A stretch of DNA of 64,000 nt, taken from assembly GCA_029339195.1 (NCBI GenBank), contig JAPTJF010000011.1, positions 1-64,000 of the forward strand, given 5' to 3'. The stretch is from Micractinium sp. NFX-FRZ. Taxonomy: Eukaryota; Chlorophyta; Trebouxiophyceae; Chlorellales; Chlorellaceae. Both the position numbers and the translations under genes were made by a program. Positions 46,502 through 58,100 of the stretch are shown piece after piece. Numbering within the stretch: position 1 is the first letter of the stretch; the number at the start of each line of letters is the position of its first letter. The notes under the pieces were generated by a model. That model ran no database searches and was not told where the DNA came from. It saw only the letters and a list, made by a program, of their open reading frames with translations.

Positions 46502-49435
46502 TCAGAAGGCCCAGGCGGTGCGCACCCCCAGGAAGGCCGACGTCGGCTTGCTGCCATTCGCCACCACCAGCATCCCGGGTGTAACCAGCAGCCCCTCTCC
46601 CATGTTCATCTGAAGGCTGAGCTCGTACAGATTTGGCAGCAGCTGGCTGCTTAGGCTGCTGCTGCCGCCGGTGGGAGCGGTGCCGCCGGCGGCGGCCGCC
46701 ACGGCCGACGAGCGGCCCACGCCCAGCAGCCAGCCGCTGCCGCTGCCGTCCGGGTAAGACCCCAGCGACAGCCCCCACTGCTGCGGTACCGCCGCCTCGC
46801 TGTACTGCCCGCTGCGCAGGCAGCGCTCCACCTCGGATGCATCCGCTGCCGCCCAGCCGTGCACCACCGCCTCCTGCCCCAGGCGCAGCGCCACCGTGGC
46901 GCCCAGCTGGCGCGACTCAGCACCGCCGCCGCCGCTCTTCAGGCTTGCCAGCCCATCCAGCAACGGCCGCATAAACTGCTCGAGAGCGCCCACTGCCACC
47001 GCCCCCTGCCGGCCACCGAGGCTGCCATCCTCGCTGCCTCCCGCTGCCGCCATTGCTGGTGAGGCGCCGCTGCCTGCTGCTGCCGCTGCCCCTCCTGCCG
47101 CTGCCGCTGCTGCCTCGGAGCGGTGTTCCACCAGGGTCAGCCCGGCAGAGAGGCTGTTGGTTGGTGCTAGCACCAGCTGAGCCAGCAGGGTGGAGGCGGC
47201 GCCGCCCTCGGGCAGGGCTGCAGGGATGGAGAGGGGAGGGAGGCGGGGAGGAGGGAGGGAGGTGAGGGGTGGGGAGGGGCAGGGAGGGGAGGGGGTCACG
47301 GAGTGGGGCATGGCGGGGCAGTCAGGCTGGGAGCCCCGGTCGAACACAGCTTGCTACCAGCGTGTGGGATGGACTGTGCACAGCTCTGCCCTATCTACAT
47401 GCTGCGTCGGCCACTGCATCACCAGTTGCCCTACGCCCTACCACACCCCAGACACCCAGCGAGGCATGAATCAAGCAAGGTATCCAGCACTCAACACCAA
47501 GCAAAGTGTCCGCCGTCTGTTTCACCAGAAAGCGGTCATGGAGCAGGCACCATGCCAGGCAAAGAAACCGGCATTCAGCCAGTCGCGCAGGACTGCAAGA
47601 TTCGTCAAAACCCAGCTAAAGCAGGCGCTAATAAAGCGCACGTGAGACGAGAGAAGAAGAACAGAGTCATAACAAAGGACTGACCTCTCGCAAAGTAGCC
47701 TGCGTTGAGCCAGGCGCGGGAGGCCTCCAGTGCCACCCCCGCCAGCGACCCCAGCACGGGCCGGTGCAGCGGGCTGCCGTCGCGAACCATGCTGCTCAGG
47801 CCCTGCAGGCGTAGGCAGTGTGGGGCGTGGGCAGGGACGGGGTCAGGCTAGGTCGGGGGCTGGACGGCGCTGCAAACCATACAGAGGAACCAGCAACCAA
47901 CATGAGCAAGCTAAATGCTCTCAGTGCTTACTGTGCGCACCAGTGTGTGCCCACACACGGGCACGGGACCCAGCAGAAGCTATGAGAGCATTGCCTGATT
48001 TGGCAGAGTGTCCCACAGCATGTGCCTGCCCCTCACCTGCCCCGCCAGCGGGTTCAGGGTGTAGGCTGCATCGCGGCCCCGCGCCCCAAAGGGCGCCAGC
48101 ACCACACGCATGTGAGAGCCCAGGCGGCAGTTGTAGAGCACCTGCGGCAGGCAGTGGGACGGGCAGGCAGGTGGTTAGGAGAGGAAGCGTAGCGGGGGCC
48201 CGCATGCTGGGGGACTGGCGGGTAGAGCACCGAGCGATGGGAGGTGGCCAGGCGGGGACGCAAATGCACGGAGGAGCGGGACGACGGCGGCCAAACAAGC
48301 AAACAGCTTGGCAGTGCATCTCCTGCAAGAAAGAGCTACCCACAGACCACAGCACCCCCCAGCACCCCTCACCTTGCGCAGGGTCAGGCGCTCCGCCGCT
48401 GGGTCCACCCGGCATTCTGCCTGCACGCTGTCCCGGCCTCCCCGCACCAGCCCTCCCAGCTGCAGCAGAGCATCGGTCCCCAGCTTTAGCCCGGCTGCCT
48501 GCAGCGAGCCAGCCGCACCGTCCGACTCCCCCTCCTCCGCCCACAGTAGCCCGCCACCGAGGCGGAGCACGCCCGACAGGCGGTACCGCGAGTGGTGCTG
48601 CTGCCCGCTGCTGCTGCCGCCATTGGAAACCATGCGGGAGGCGCTGCTGCTGCTGCGCCGGCTGCTGCCAGGCGAGACCAGGCTGGCGCCAGCTGGCGCC
48701 GAGCTGGAGGGCGGTGTGCTGGCGATGCCGGTCTCAGCCTCCAGCTCATCCAGCCGTGCCTTCACTTTGACCAGGTCAGCAAAAGCCTCCTGGGTCAGGC
48801 GGGTGAGCGTGCTGACCTCATCCCTGCACAGCAGGCGAGTGGGCAGATGCAAAGGGGTCGGAAAGGGGTGTGGCGGGGTACTGAAGAGCAGGCGGCGAAA
48901 GCAGGTGGAGACAGGGCCCTACGGCAGCTGCTGGGTCAAGCAGCCCAAGAGAGGGGCAGTTTAGACAGAGGGGAAAACAGACACAAGGGTAGCATGCATC
49001 AGGGTGGACCCAGGCTACAAAGGAGGGGCAGGCCAAGGCTAGAGTGGCTCTCGCTCACCCTGGCTCCTCGGGGCCACCCGCAATCTTGGGCTGCAGCCGT
49101 GCCTGCGCCTCCTGCTTGCGCTTCTGCTGCAGCTGCTTTGAACCGACGTTGAAGATGGCCAGAGCGGCAGCGGCAGCGCCAACCAGGCCCCAGATGTTGG
49201 CCCCGAGGCCAGGGTTCTCCTCGCCACCGTTGCCCCCATCGCCGTTGCCGCCGCCGTCGCCGCCGCCGCCGCCGCTACCACCACCGTTGCCGCCGCTGCC
49301 GCCACCCGTTTCGACCTCTCGGTCTTCCGCCGCGAAAGCCGCTACGTTGCGTCTGCTGCGCCGCTGCTGGGCACGGCAGAGGGACATGCGGGATGTAATA
49401 AAGCGAGGTGCCATCGGCGCCCCTTGCGTCGTCAT
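46502..49435 (-). CDS. Probable plastid-targeted single-pass membrane protein, function unknown
   Basis: Five exons in transcript order: 49059-49435, 48373-48823, 48037-48141, 47685-47802, 46502-47217; 588 residues. The N-terminus is basic, with Ser and Arg and no acidic residues for about 30 positions (MAPRFITSRMSLCRAQQRR), as in chloroplast transit peptides. A Gly-rich spacer with Asp and Asn follows, then one hydrophobic helix (ANIWGLVGAAAAALAIFNVG). A short coiled coil comes next (LVKVKARLDELEAE). The large C-terminal part has alternating hydrophobic strands and Gly- and Ala-rich loops. Strand-rich segments such as YRLSGVLRLGGGLLWAEEG and SRQLGATVALRLGQEAVVHG could be beta-barrel-like. 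I do not recognise the family. The start could be Met1 at 49435 or Met8 at 49414, the latter in a better context. Confidence 0.7.
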
Positions 49436-49857
49436 TGCAACTTTAGAAATGCATTTTATCGGTGACTGCAGCCGTTTGGCTGTCGCTGTACAGGGCGTGC
49501 CCTGCCGGCAACTGGCAGTGAGGCCGGCCATCCTGCCTCCCAACCACTGCTTCTGTGCCCGAAATACGTGGGTTCAGGCTGTGGGCCACCGGGCATGCTT
49601 TAGCCACATGAATCCAGTCTACCTGCCAGGCTGGCAGAGATGGCAGTGGGCGGCGGGCGGTGGTGGTGGTGGCCCAGGGCCAGGGAGGTTGGCTTGTTGT
49701 GCACAGCTTACAGACATGTACTAATGAATGTACAAGTATCTTATGTACAAGGGAGGTGAACTCCAGAATCAGATGTGCAAGGAACTGAGGGAAGGGGCGT
49801 TGGCGGTCGTTATGAAACACGCAGGCAGGCAGGCGGGGCCGTACACTCCTCACACAC
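49436..49857. promoter_or_regulatory. Intergenic region with promoter of the plastid-type gene and 3' UTR of the VHL/metallopeptidase gene
   Basis: Both neighbours run leftward. TGTAA on the minus strand at 49708-49712 marks the likely end of the upstream transcript. The remaining 270 bp should hold the next promoter. No factor site is recognised. Confidence 0.5.
49708..49712 (-). terminator. Polyadenylation signal TGTAA of the VHL/metallopeptidase gene
   Basis: TGTAA on the minus strand, 146 nt past the stop codon at 49858. Confidence 0.55.
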
Positions 49858-50809
49858 TCACTGCACTCTCATACACAGGCAGCAGCCACCTATAAGGCGT
49901 GCCATTGCGCGTGTGACGCGGCGCGGCAGCGCAGCCAGCTTGCCTCCCCGCCCAGCTGAGCCGCCGCCACCGCCGCCGTTGCTGCGCCGCCCGAGCGGGC
50001 TGCCGCCCCGCCGCCGCGTGCTTCGCCGCCCCGCCCCGCTGCCCACCTCTAGACTGCTGCTGCTGCCAGGGGCGCCGCTGCCATCCAAAAGAGGTTGGAG
50101 AGGGTTGTCAACGAGCACATGAATCTGCGCTGCCCCCGAGCCCCCCTGGTCCCCGCCCGCCGCTGCTGCTGCCCCAGCTGCTGCACCCTCCTCGGGCTGC
50201 CGCCTGCCGCGGGTGGTGCGCTGCCTCTTGCCAGAGGCGGCGTGAGAGGCAAAGGGGCGGGGGGCTGTGTTTGGATAGCGCCAGTCGCCGTCGCCATACA
50301 CTGCCGCCAAGATGGCGGCTAGCGCCGGGTCTCGCTGCTTGAGCCTCTCCCGTGTATTGACTCCGCTTGTGACGTCTGCAGGTCGTGGCCACGTGTGTGC
50401 GTGTGGGTGAGCCTCAGGCAGGCAGGCCATGCATGGCAGCGTGCCAGCACACAGCACACGTTGCCCACTCACATAGCCCATGTGTTTGCATGCCTGCCCC
50501 GCTGCCTGGCCCTGCAGCAGCCCGTCCGCTCCCGACGCCCCACCAGCACACCGCTCCATCCCCCCGCTCCGCAGCAGCGCCCCGCCAGCCAGGCCTGCTC
50601 ATGCACAGGCGGCACTCACCCTCTGATGCTCATGGGGTGCTGACCCTCCCAAGCGCACGCTGCACTCACCCTCTCGCACGGTGGCATCAAACCACGCCTG
50701 CGTGCCCTCAGCCCAGTACTCGCTCTCATTCGCCATCATGTAGCACTCAGGGTCGTATCCCCCCTGCCACCCATCCCCGCCGCTGTCTGCGTCGGCGAGC
50801 TGCCGCCGG

Positions 50810-50852
<43 letters not shown>

Positions 50853-53308
50853 GGCGGGGGGCTGCGTTGTAGGCGTCAAGGATGGCGGCCTGCAGCGGAA
50901 GTGACAGGGAGCAGGGGCAGGGAGCAGGGGCAGGGAGCAGGGGGGAAAGGGGGTGAGGCCAGGCAGAGCAGCAATGAGAGTTTGCTGCCGGTGCGCCTGC
51001 CTTGCATGGTCGGCTGTGCAGGGGGGACGTGCTGGCAAGTGGCTGGCAAGCACACACGCAAGCTGCACACAGCAGCAGCAGCAGCAGCAGCGGCATCCGC
51101 ACACACCCCGCGATGCGGACATGCCCCGCCATGCACACGTGCCCCTCCGCACCTTGAGCGGGCTGCTGTGCAGGCCCAAGTCCATCACCGCATGACCAAA
51201 CTCGTGCACCTGCGCCAGGAAGCAATTGCAGGAGCCGGCAGGGTGAGACAGGCAGCTGCCAGCCTGCCAGCAGCCGGGCTGGCACTGCCCGCTGCCCAGC
51301 AGCAGAGCTGCCCACCCTGCAGGCCCCACCCCATGCCGTGCCGCAGCACCAGCCCCTCGTTTTCTCACCCCCGCCAACATCACCAGTGCAGCACGCCTCC
51401 ACAACAGTTCTGTTCCTCGTCCTTCCATTGAGATGTGACCACACGCGACACACTGCAAGCCAGACTGTCCCCGCCCCATCACTCTTCCCCTCACCAGTAT
51501 GTTTTCGTACGGGTACCGGTCCTCGTCCAGCATCAGCAGGTTCTCCTCACCGCAGCTGGTGGTGGGGTTGCCTGTGGGGGGCAAACACACATTGGGTGGG
51601 GCAAGCAAGGATGTGATGCCGTGCCGCAGATGAGGCACAGGGACGAATGCCCTCCTTCGTAGCCTGCGCGGCTGGCCTGCCGCCCCCTCCGCCCGGAAAT
51701 TTGCATGCGCCCCCACTGAATCCACACCCCAAAGGCCCAACCAAGTGCGCCTCCTCCCGCCCACCTGGGTTGCCTCCCAGCCCTCGTGTGGCGCTGTCAT
51801 AGTCTCCCCCTCCGTTGCCGCAGGCGACGCCCCGCAGGTGGCGGTACATGGGAAGATCAGTGGTGACCTGGCAGAGGGAAGGGAACGGGGCAACGGTGGA
51901 GGGAAAGGGGCAAAGGATGAAGGTGCCCTGGAAAGGGTGGGGGGAAGGGGCGCAGGATGAGGGCACCCCGGGGGGAGGTGCATGGGCAGGCTTGGCGGCC
52001 CACTCTGCCCCACGCAGCGCCGCACCGCTCACATCCCGGCCCTTGCCACTTCACATGCCCCCACACTCCGAACCCCTCACCTGCTCCCTCCCAATGATGG
52101 CCACCTCAGCGCCCTCTTCTACCAGCGACTCCACCACCCCCGCCCCCGCCCCCTCCAGCATGCTGCAGACCACGTGTTCCGCTGTGTCCACCGCCTGCTG
52201 GCAGACGCAGTCGAAGGCACGGATGGGGATGCCTAGAGCGGCGCCCCGCACGCGGAACGTGCCCCATCGCGGGTCTGTGACCTCCATCTGGGGGGCAGGC
52301 AGAGGGGGAAGGGGGTGGTAAGGCGAGGGGTGAGGTGTGAGGAGGGTGAAGGGCGGGAGGAGGGCAGGGGGTGGCGGGGAGTGGCGACAGAGGGATGCAG
52401 GTTTGGTGCAGAGGCTTGCAGGGCTCGCTGGCGGGCTGCAAGTTAACTGAGTGCAGACTTGCTCCGCTGAACCTGCGCAGAGGCTGGAGTCCCCGTCAGC
52501 ATGCCCCGCTGCAGGCCGTAAGGTTGCTGCCCGCTGAGCAGAGGCCGCGAGCGCACCGGCGGCGGGCGGTGCAGCCCCGCTTGAATGCGGGTGGTGCCGC
52601 CAGGAAGCAGTGTGATGGTTGCGGTGGGGCCGCAGTACCTGCGGGGTGCAGCAGCGCAGGGCGGCGGGTTGGCAAAGCTAGTGTTGCAGTCCAAGGGAAG
52701 GCAGCACGTCAGGCAGCAGGTTGGCGGGCTAGCGTTGCGGTCCAAGGCAGCACCGCTGTCCAAGGGAAGGCGGGCACCTCGGGGGGCAGATTGGCGGGCT
52801 AGCGTTGCGGTCCAAGGCAGCGCATTAGGCGACTGGCGCAGTCCGAGGGCAGGCAGCACGCCAGATAACAAAATGGCGGGCTAGTGCTGCGGTCCGAGAC
52901 ACGGCGGCACGTCCAGCGGCACACCAGCCCAGCGGGTGTTGCCACTTGCCACTCACTCAGCCAGCAGCTGCCCCGAGCTGGCGTCCCTCAGGCGCCATGG
53001 ATGGGTGACGTATGTGCCCTGGTTGAAGAAGCACTGCAGCAGACGGCGGTAAGGCGTCCAGAAGAGCAGTGGGAGGAGCGCAGGGCAGGCGCAGGGAGGC
53101 AGCGCTGCTTTGGAGAGGCGGCGCCGGCGGCAGTGGCCGCATAGAGGGAAGCAGACCGGCTCACCATCTCCTCCAGCCGTCCATACTCCATCTCCTCTCC
53201 GCCATCGTAGTCCACCCATAGCACGCGCACGGTCACCCCCTCGCGCAGGCAGCAGAAACGAAGCGTACAGGGTTCCTCGTCCGAGCCGCTGCGGGTCGGC
53301 TCGCCCAT
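49858..53308 (-). CDS. VHL beta-domain fused to a gluzincin-type zinc metallopeptidase
   Basis: Nine exons in transcript order: 53165-53308, 52957-53033, 52473-52638, 52081-52287, 51765-51867, 51495-51571, 51153-51209, 50670-50889, 49858-50375; 522 residues. The N-terminal ~85 residues match the von Hippel-Lindau beta domain: LRFCCLREGVTVRVLWVDYD, the Tyr-rich YGRLEEM turn, GTYVTHPWRLRDASSGQLL. In animals this domain reads hydroxyproline. The second domain has the zinc motif HEFGH (260-264), preceded by CGEENLLMLDEDRYPYENIL and followed by NESEYWAEGTQAWF (331-344), whose Glu is a likely third zinc ligand. This is the layout of lethal-factor-like gluzincins. A 13-Gln tract (291-303) sits between the zinc motifs. 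The last ~130 residues are Arg- and Gly-rich with RRSTRRRGG, a possible nuclear signal or RNA-binding tail. No signal peptide is clear. An upstream in-frame ATG exists at 53374; 53308 (GCCATGGGC) has the better context. Confidence 0.82.
50812..50850. repeat. (CTG)13 microsatellite encoding poly-Gln
   Basis: Thirteen perfect CTG units (CAG on the coding strand) lie in exon 8 of the VHL/metallopeptidase gene and encode 13 Gln. A perfect tract is likely length-variable. Confidence 0.95.
52669..52905. repeat. Tandem repeat, four units, in intron 2 of the VHL/metallopeptidase gene
   Basis: The 31-bp core TTGGCGGGCTAGCGTTGCGG... is identical at 52721-52751 and 52791-52821, a 70-bp period. Diverged copies start at 52669 and about 52874. 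The spacers share the words CCAAGGGAAGG and GGCAGCAC. Confidence 0.85.
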
Positions 53309-53687
53309 GGCGTACCTTATGTAGTCGGTTGCATGAACACACATTCGAAACCAGCGGGACCACAAGTGCCTCATGCTGAGGCCCTGCTGTGCCGGGCGTG
53401 CTGTGCATGACTACTGTTGCTGCTGTGCTCACGCGAAGACCCTCGTTATAGGAGAGCGCTATTGACGCTCGGCAGTTAAGTGCGGTCGCAGTCAGTTTCG
53501 GTCCCAGTTGGCGCCAACTCTCCCCCGTGACGACCCTGTGTGTACCATCGGCGACTTTGCCGTCCTTCGACCTACCTGCTCCTTTCGGGGAAGGCCCCGA
53601 TCGTGCCAGGCAGCCGAAACAACCCACTGCAGCCCCGCCGTCGCTGCCTTGTGCCCGCCAGACACCTTGCCCGCTGCTGCTGCCGCC
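53309..53687. promoter_or_regulatory. Divergent promoter with an E2F-like palindrome
   Basis: 379 bp separate the divergent VHL/metallopeptidase (-) and 83-residue membrane protein (+) genes. The 14-bp palindrome AGTTGGCGCCAACT at 53506-53519 contains TTGGCGCCAA, the symmetric form of the E2F/DP binding site. Function is inferred from the motif alone. Confidence 0.45.
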
Positions 53688-54341
53688 ATGGCCGACGATG
53701 GTGCTCGCTCCTACGGCTCCTCCTGGACCCTTGTGCGCCGCATGTTTGAGCAAAAACGCTTCCGCGGCTGGACCTACACCCCCATCCTGGGAGGTGAGAC
53801 CGGGCGGGGCGGAGTAGGCCGGGGGGACTTGGGTGCGAGATTCAGTGGCTGGGTTGTGTGTCAGCGCGGCAGTATCCCATCTCGTGCCCGGCCCAAGGGT
53901 CTGGATCTGCCCCCTTGTTTCCGCCCACTGCAGGCTTTCTCTTCAGCATGTCCACCATCGTGCTCCGAAGGAACATGAAGGTGTGCGGGACGGAGGTTGC
54001 GGCTTGGGGGAGGGAGGGAGGTTCCTGCCTCTTGACCCCAGGTTGCGGTACCCTCCGCCCCCTCGGGCCTCTCTCTTCCCTTCACATGTGTATCAACCAG
54101 CAGCTCCCACCCTTCTGCAGGTTGGGATGCCGGCATAAGGCCTCATCTGTGCTTCATGCTCTGCCCACTGTTTTTAAATCAAACAACACAAGCTAACAAG
54201 CTCCTCCACCCCACTGGCACCCCACCCCACCCCAACCTTCAGGCCATGCTGGTCACACAGGGCATCATCGGCGTGGGCACAATCGCCATGGCAAACGCTG
54301 TGGCGACAACGGCGATCGTGAAGGAGCGCTCCTTCGGCTGA
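53688..54341 (+). CDS. Small two-helix membrane protein, function unknown
   Basis: Three exons: 53688-53793, 53934-53980, 54243-54341; 83 residues. The start ATGGCC lies in GCCGCCATGGCC, an ideal context. The sequence has a soluble N-terminus ending in Arg-rich RRMFEQKRFRGW, a first hydrophobic segment (YTPILGGFLFSMSTIVL), a basic loop (RRNMK) and a second (VTQGIIGVGTIAMANAVATT). The short loop suggests a helical hairpin, as in small subunits of mitochondrial or other membrane complexes. I do not recognise the family. It is divergent from the VHL/metallopeptidase gene. Confidence 0.75.
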
Positions 54342-55176
54342 AGCCCCCGTGGCTCTCCCCGTGCCGCCACCGCCGGCTGCACCCCACGCACCCGAGGGCG
54401 TGAGTTGCCTTCATTTCCCCACCAACCACTTCTTAAACCACTCCTTGTGTGTACCATCAACCCAAATTTGTGACCAGCCAGACCCCAGTTCAGGGCTGGC
54501 CTGTTCTACACCCCGATTTTCTTTGTCTGCTGCTGTAGCCTCCTCCCCCTTGCATTTGCCTCGTCTTGCCTCGTCTCTGCGACACCGTAATGCTCGCTGC
54601 CCTTAAACATGTGCATGCCCATGCTTGTACCCAAACCTAAGCATATTTGCGCTTTCATTGCTTGCTCCTTTGATCCCGAACCTCTGCTGAGCACCATGCA
54701 AACAGGTTCACTCGGCGTGGGGGGCGGCGCCAATGGGAGGGGGGAAGGTGCTCAGCGGGGAGCGGTGGGGCTGTGCCTCTGGGTAGCATCGCAGTGCTGT
54801 ATGAGAAGCGCTCATATTTCTGTACATGTCAGAAGCAGAGGATGGCGTGCAGGCAGGGGCACGCATGGGGCGGTCTCCGCCAGGCGGTGGCGCCGGCGGA
54901 AAAGGGCGGCCTACATGGTGCACTGGTGCATGCGCGGTGGGGCCTGGTCGCGCCTTACCCATCACCTGTTTCACCTCTGAAGCGCGACCACGGTTGTTCG
55001 CTGGCCTGCAAGCTGCCGTCGGCGGGTCCGACCACTCGACCTGCCTGCCCATCAAACCCCCGGGGGGCAGTAGGCCAAGGAGACGCCCGCACCTTGCCCT
55101 CTATCGGGACCCTGTTTGCGATCCGCAACTGCTACCCAATTGGCACTTTGGACGCTCTACAGGAGGTGGCCGCGCC
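54342..55176. other. Intergenic region
   Basis: This holds the 3' UTR of the 83-residue membrane protein gene and the promoter of the LRR/SGNH gene, both rightward. A long minus-strand frame here lacks family motifs and is judged spurious. No TGTAA is seen downstream of 54341. Confidence 0.5.
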
Positions 55177-58100
55177 ATGGCCCGGCGCCTGTTGCCCCTA
55201 CTCCTAGCACTTCTGGGCTGCGCCCATTGCAAAGAATCCCCGTCGGGAGACGGTAAGAGCCGATGCCGCGGGCTGCGAAAGTGGGTGGACCGCAGCTGCC
55301 GGATGGCGGCGGCGGCGCCGGCAGCGGCATGCGCAGGGAAGGTAGCACGGCTGCTGCCGTGCAGCCAGCTCTCATGCGTGTTACGGAAACCAACAGACCG
55401 GTGTATGCCCAAAGCAGTCCCTGCACGGCGATACCCCAGCTGCGCCTTGCTCTGCCATGCCTGCATTGCTTCCAGAAGCGCCTCGCGCCGCTCCCTGCCC
55501 CGCCCATGTTCCTGCCCCTCTTCCACACCCATTGTTGCTGCCCACCTGCAGTTGCCAGGCTGTTGGCTCAGCGTGAGGGCATATCAAACTGGGAGGAGTT
55601 CTCTCAGGCACACGGGCTAGAGGGCTGGGATGCAGGCACACCGGTGTGCGAGTGGACGGGCGTCACCTGCGGTAACGGCACAGTCGTTGAGCTGTGAGTG
55701 TGAAGAGTACGCCTCATGTTAGCCTCCCAAGCACAGCCTAGTAGCCTCTGAGCCGGTGGATGCATTGCTGTAGCTGTGCGTTCTGTGAGGCCTCTGAAAG
55801 GCATGCGGTTGAGGGCTCCTGCCATGCCCGCCCGCCCGCCCACCGGCCTGCCTGGCCCACGCTGCCCCTGATCTCTGCCCGCTCTGCTCTGCCTCTGCCC
55901 ATCTGCCCCGTGGGCCTGCCCCACCCCACCCTGGCTGCAGCGATCTGTCCTGCGTGAATGGCACGGATGGAATGTGCTCCGGAAGCGTGCGAGCAGAAGG
56001 GATGCTGGCGGCTGAGCTGGCGACCATCAAGTGAGCCTCAACTGAACCTCAAACCTCTGTTGAGCTGACTGGTCGCCTGCCTGGTCGCCAGCCGTGCTTG
56101 CTGCCTGCCGTGCCTGCCTGCCACTTGCCTGCCACCTGTGTGCCTGCCGCTCGCCCGCATCTCCAGCCCCCTCGCCTGCACGCATCACCGCTGCCCCTCC
56201 CTGTCTTGCTTGCAGGACGCTGGAGGGCGTGCTGCTGCAGGGGCAGAAGCTGACAGGTGGGAAGACAGCAACCGCTCCCCTCCTTTGCTGGTGCCAGCGA
56301 CACACGGTCCTGCATACGCTCTCGCTGGTCGTGCCCCGCCCCGCTCCCCTGCCCTGCTCCCCTGCCCTGCTCCGCTGCCGCCCCTGCCTTGCCCTGCCCT
56401 GGCCTTGTTCTCCCCCTCACTCTGCACCTCCCTCCTCTGTGCCCGCCTGCAGGCCCGCTGCCGGCAATCTGGGGCCTCAAGGGCGCCTTCTCCTCCCTGC
56501 TGGTCCTCGATCTGTCTGCCAACAACCTGACAGGAGGGCTGCCCAGCTCCTGGGGAGGCGCCTTTCCCGCCCTGGAAGCCATGTGCGTGCCCAGCGGGGG
56601 GCAGCATGGCTGCGCCTGTGCTGCGGTGGGGCGCCCGGGCGCTGTGCATGCTACGCCTGTGTCCTTTGGCACCCACCCCAACTCAAGGGCCCTCGTTGTT
56701 TCGGATGATGCTTTGGGGGCTGCTGAAGCGGGAGTCGTACACGACTGCCTGCCCAGCCAGCCACTCCTCTTGCATGCTGCTTGCCCACCGCCGCCCAGGC
56801 ACCGGCAGGCCACGCCTTTCCGCCAGGCTGATGTTGCTCCCCTCCCTGGCACGCTGTGCTGTGCTGTGCCGTCCTGTGCTACGTCTGCAGGCAGCTCAGC
56901 GGCAACCCGCTGTTGTGTGGCAAGGTGCCTGCCTCGCTCCAAGCCAAGCTAGTGTGCGCCGAGGGCGCTGAGGGGTGCACCGATGGCGCGCTGCCCGCTT
57001 GCTCTTCGGAGCAGCAGCAGACGAGGGACGGCGATGGAGAGGGCGGGGAGGGGGAGGCGGAGAGTCGGAGTGACACGGTGCAGTGCACACAAGGCCAGCT
57101 GCCGGATTTCCCCGGGTGAGTGCTGTGAGGGCGGGCTGGCTTTCAGGCTGGCCGACCGGTGGGATGCACGACAGCAATGCTTACAGAACGTGTGCGAGCG
57201 CCTGCCTGCCTGCCTGTCCGCCTGCCTGCCCTCCCGCCTGCCCACCCACCTTCCTGCCCATGCATGACATCACCTATTCAAGCACTGTCTCGCAGCTTTG
57301 CAAAGGAGTACAGCTCATTCGTGGCCGCCAAGGCCGACGCGGAGCAGCAGCGGCGCGGCAACGCACGGCTGGTGCAGCAGGCAAACGAGGGTGGCGTCCG
57401 GTGCGTCGGGGTGGGGCGCACTGGGAGGGGGCGATGGCACGGAGCGTGGAGCCGGGGGGAGGGGGGCAGGGGAGGGGCAGGGGGCGGGGACAGCCGCTGC
57501 GAGGTGGGGGCAAGGGGCAGCCACATGGCTCCAGCTCACCCCATTGGCAGCGTGTCCCGGAAGCCCCCGGCCACGGCTGCCGCAACACTCCATTCTCAAC
57601 CACACCTGCACTCACGGCCGCGCCCGGGCACTCCCCTCCGGCCCCGTCCTCTCGCAGGTACGACCTGGTCATGTACGGCGACAGCATCACTTTCAAGGCC
57701 AGCCAGAGCATGGATGTGTGGCGCGACCACTTTGGCGCCCTCCGCGGCCCCTCCGCCCCGCTGGGCGTCATCTTCAACCGCGTCTCCGACCTGGCGTACC
57801 GCATCACCACGGGAGACGAGCTGTTCAGCCTGCCACCCAAAGTAGTGGTCAGTGGGCGGGGCCCGGTCTGACCACCACTTCCACCCCTTGCTGCCCCTGC
57901 CGGTCCCCCCTCAAGCTTGCTTCCCTCGGTTGCTGCTGGTCCTCCTGCTTCAGCTTTGTTAAAAAGAAGACTGCATAAACTCACCTTTACTGCCCCTGCC
58001 CTTCACTTGCAGGTGCTGCTGATTGGCGTGAACAACATTGAGCGTGGGCCGCAGCCGGCCGCCGACCTGGATGGGCTGCTCAAGTGGCTGGCGGGCGCCT

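Noticed and set aside
54708..55055. Minus-strand frame between the small membrane protein and LRR genes
   Set aside because: No start context, no family motif, low-complexity composition.
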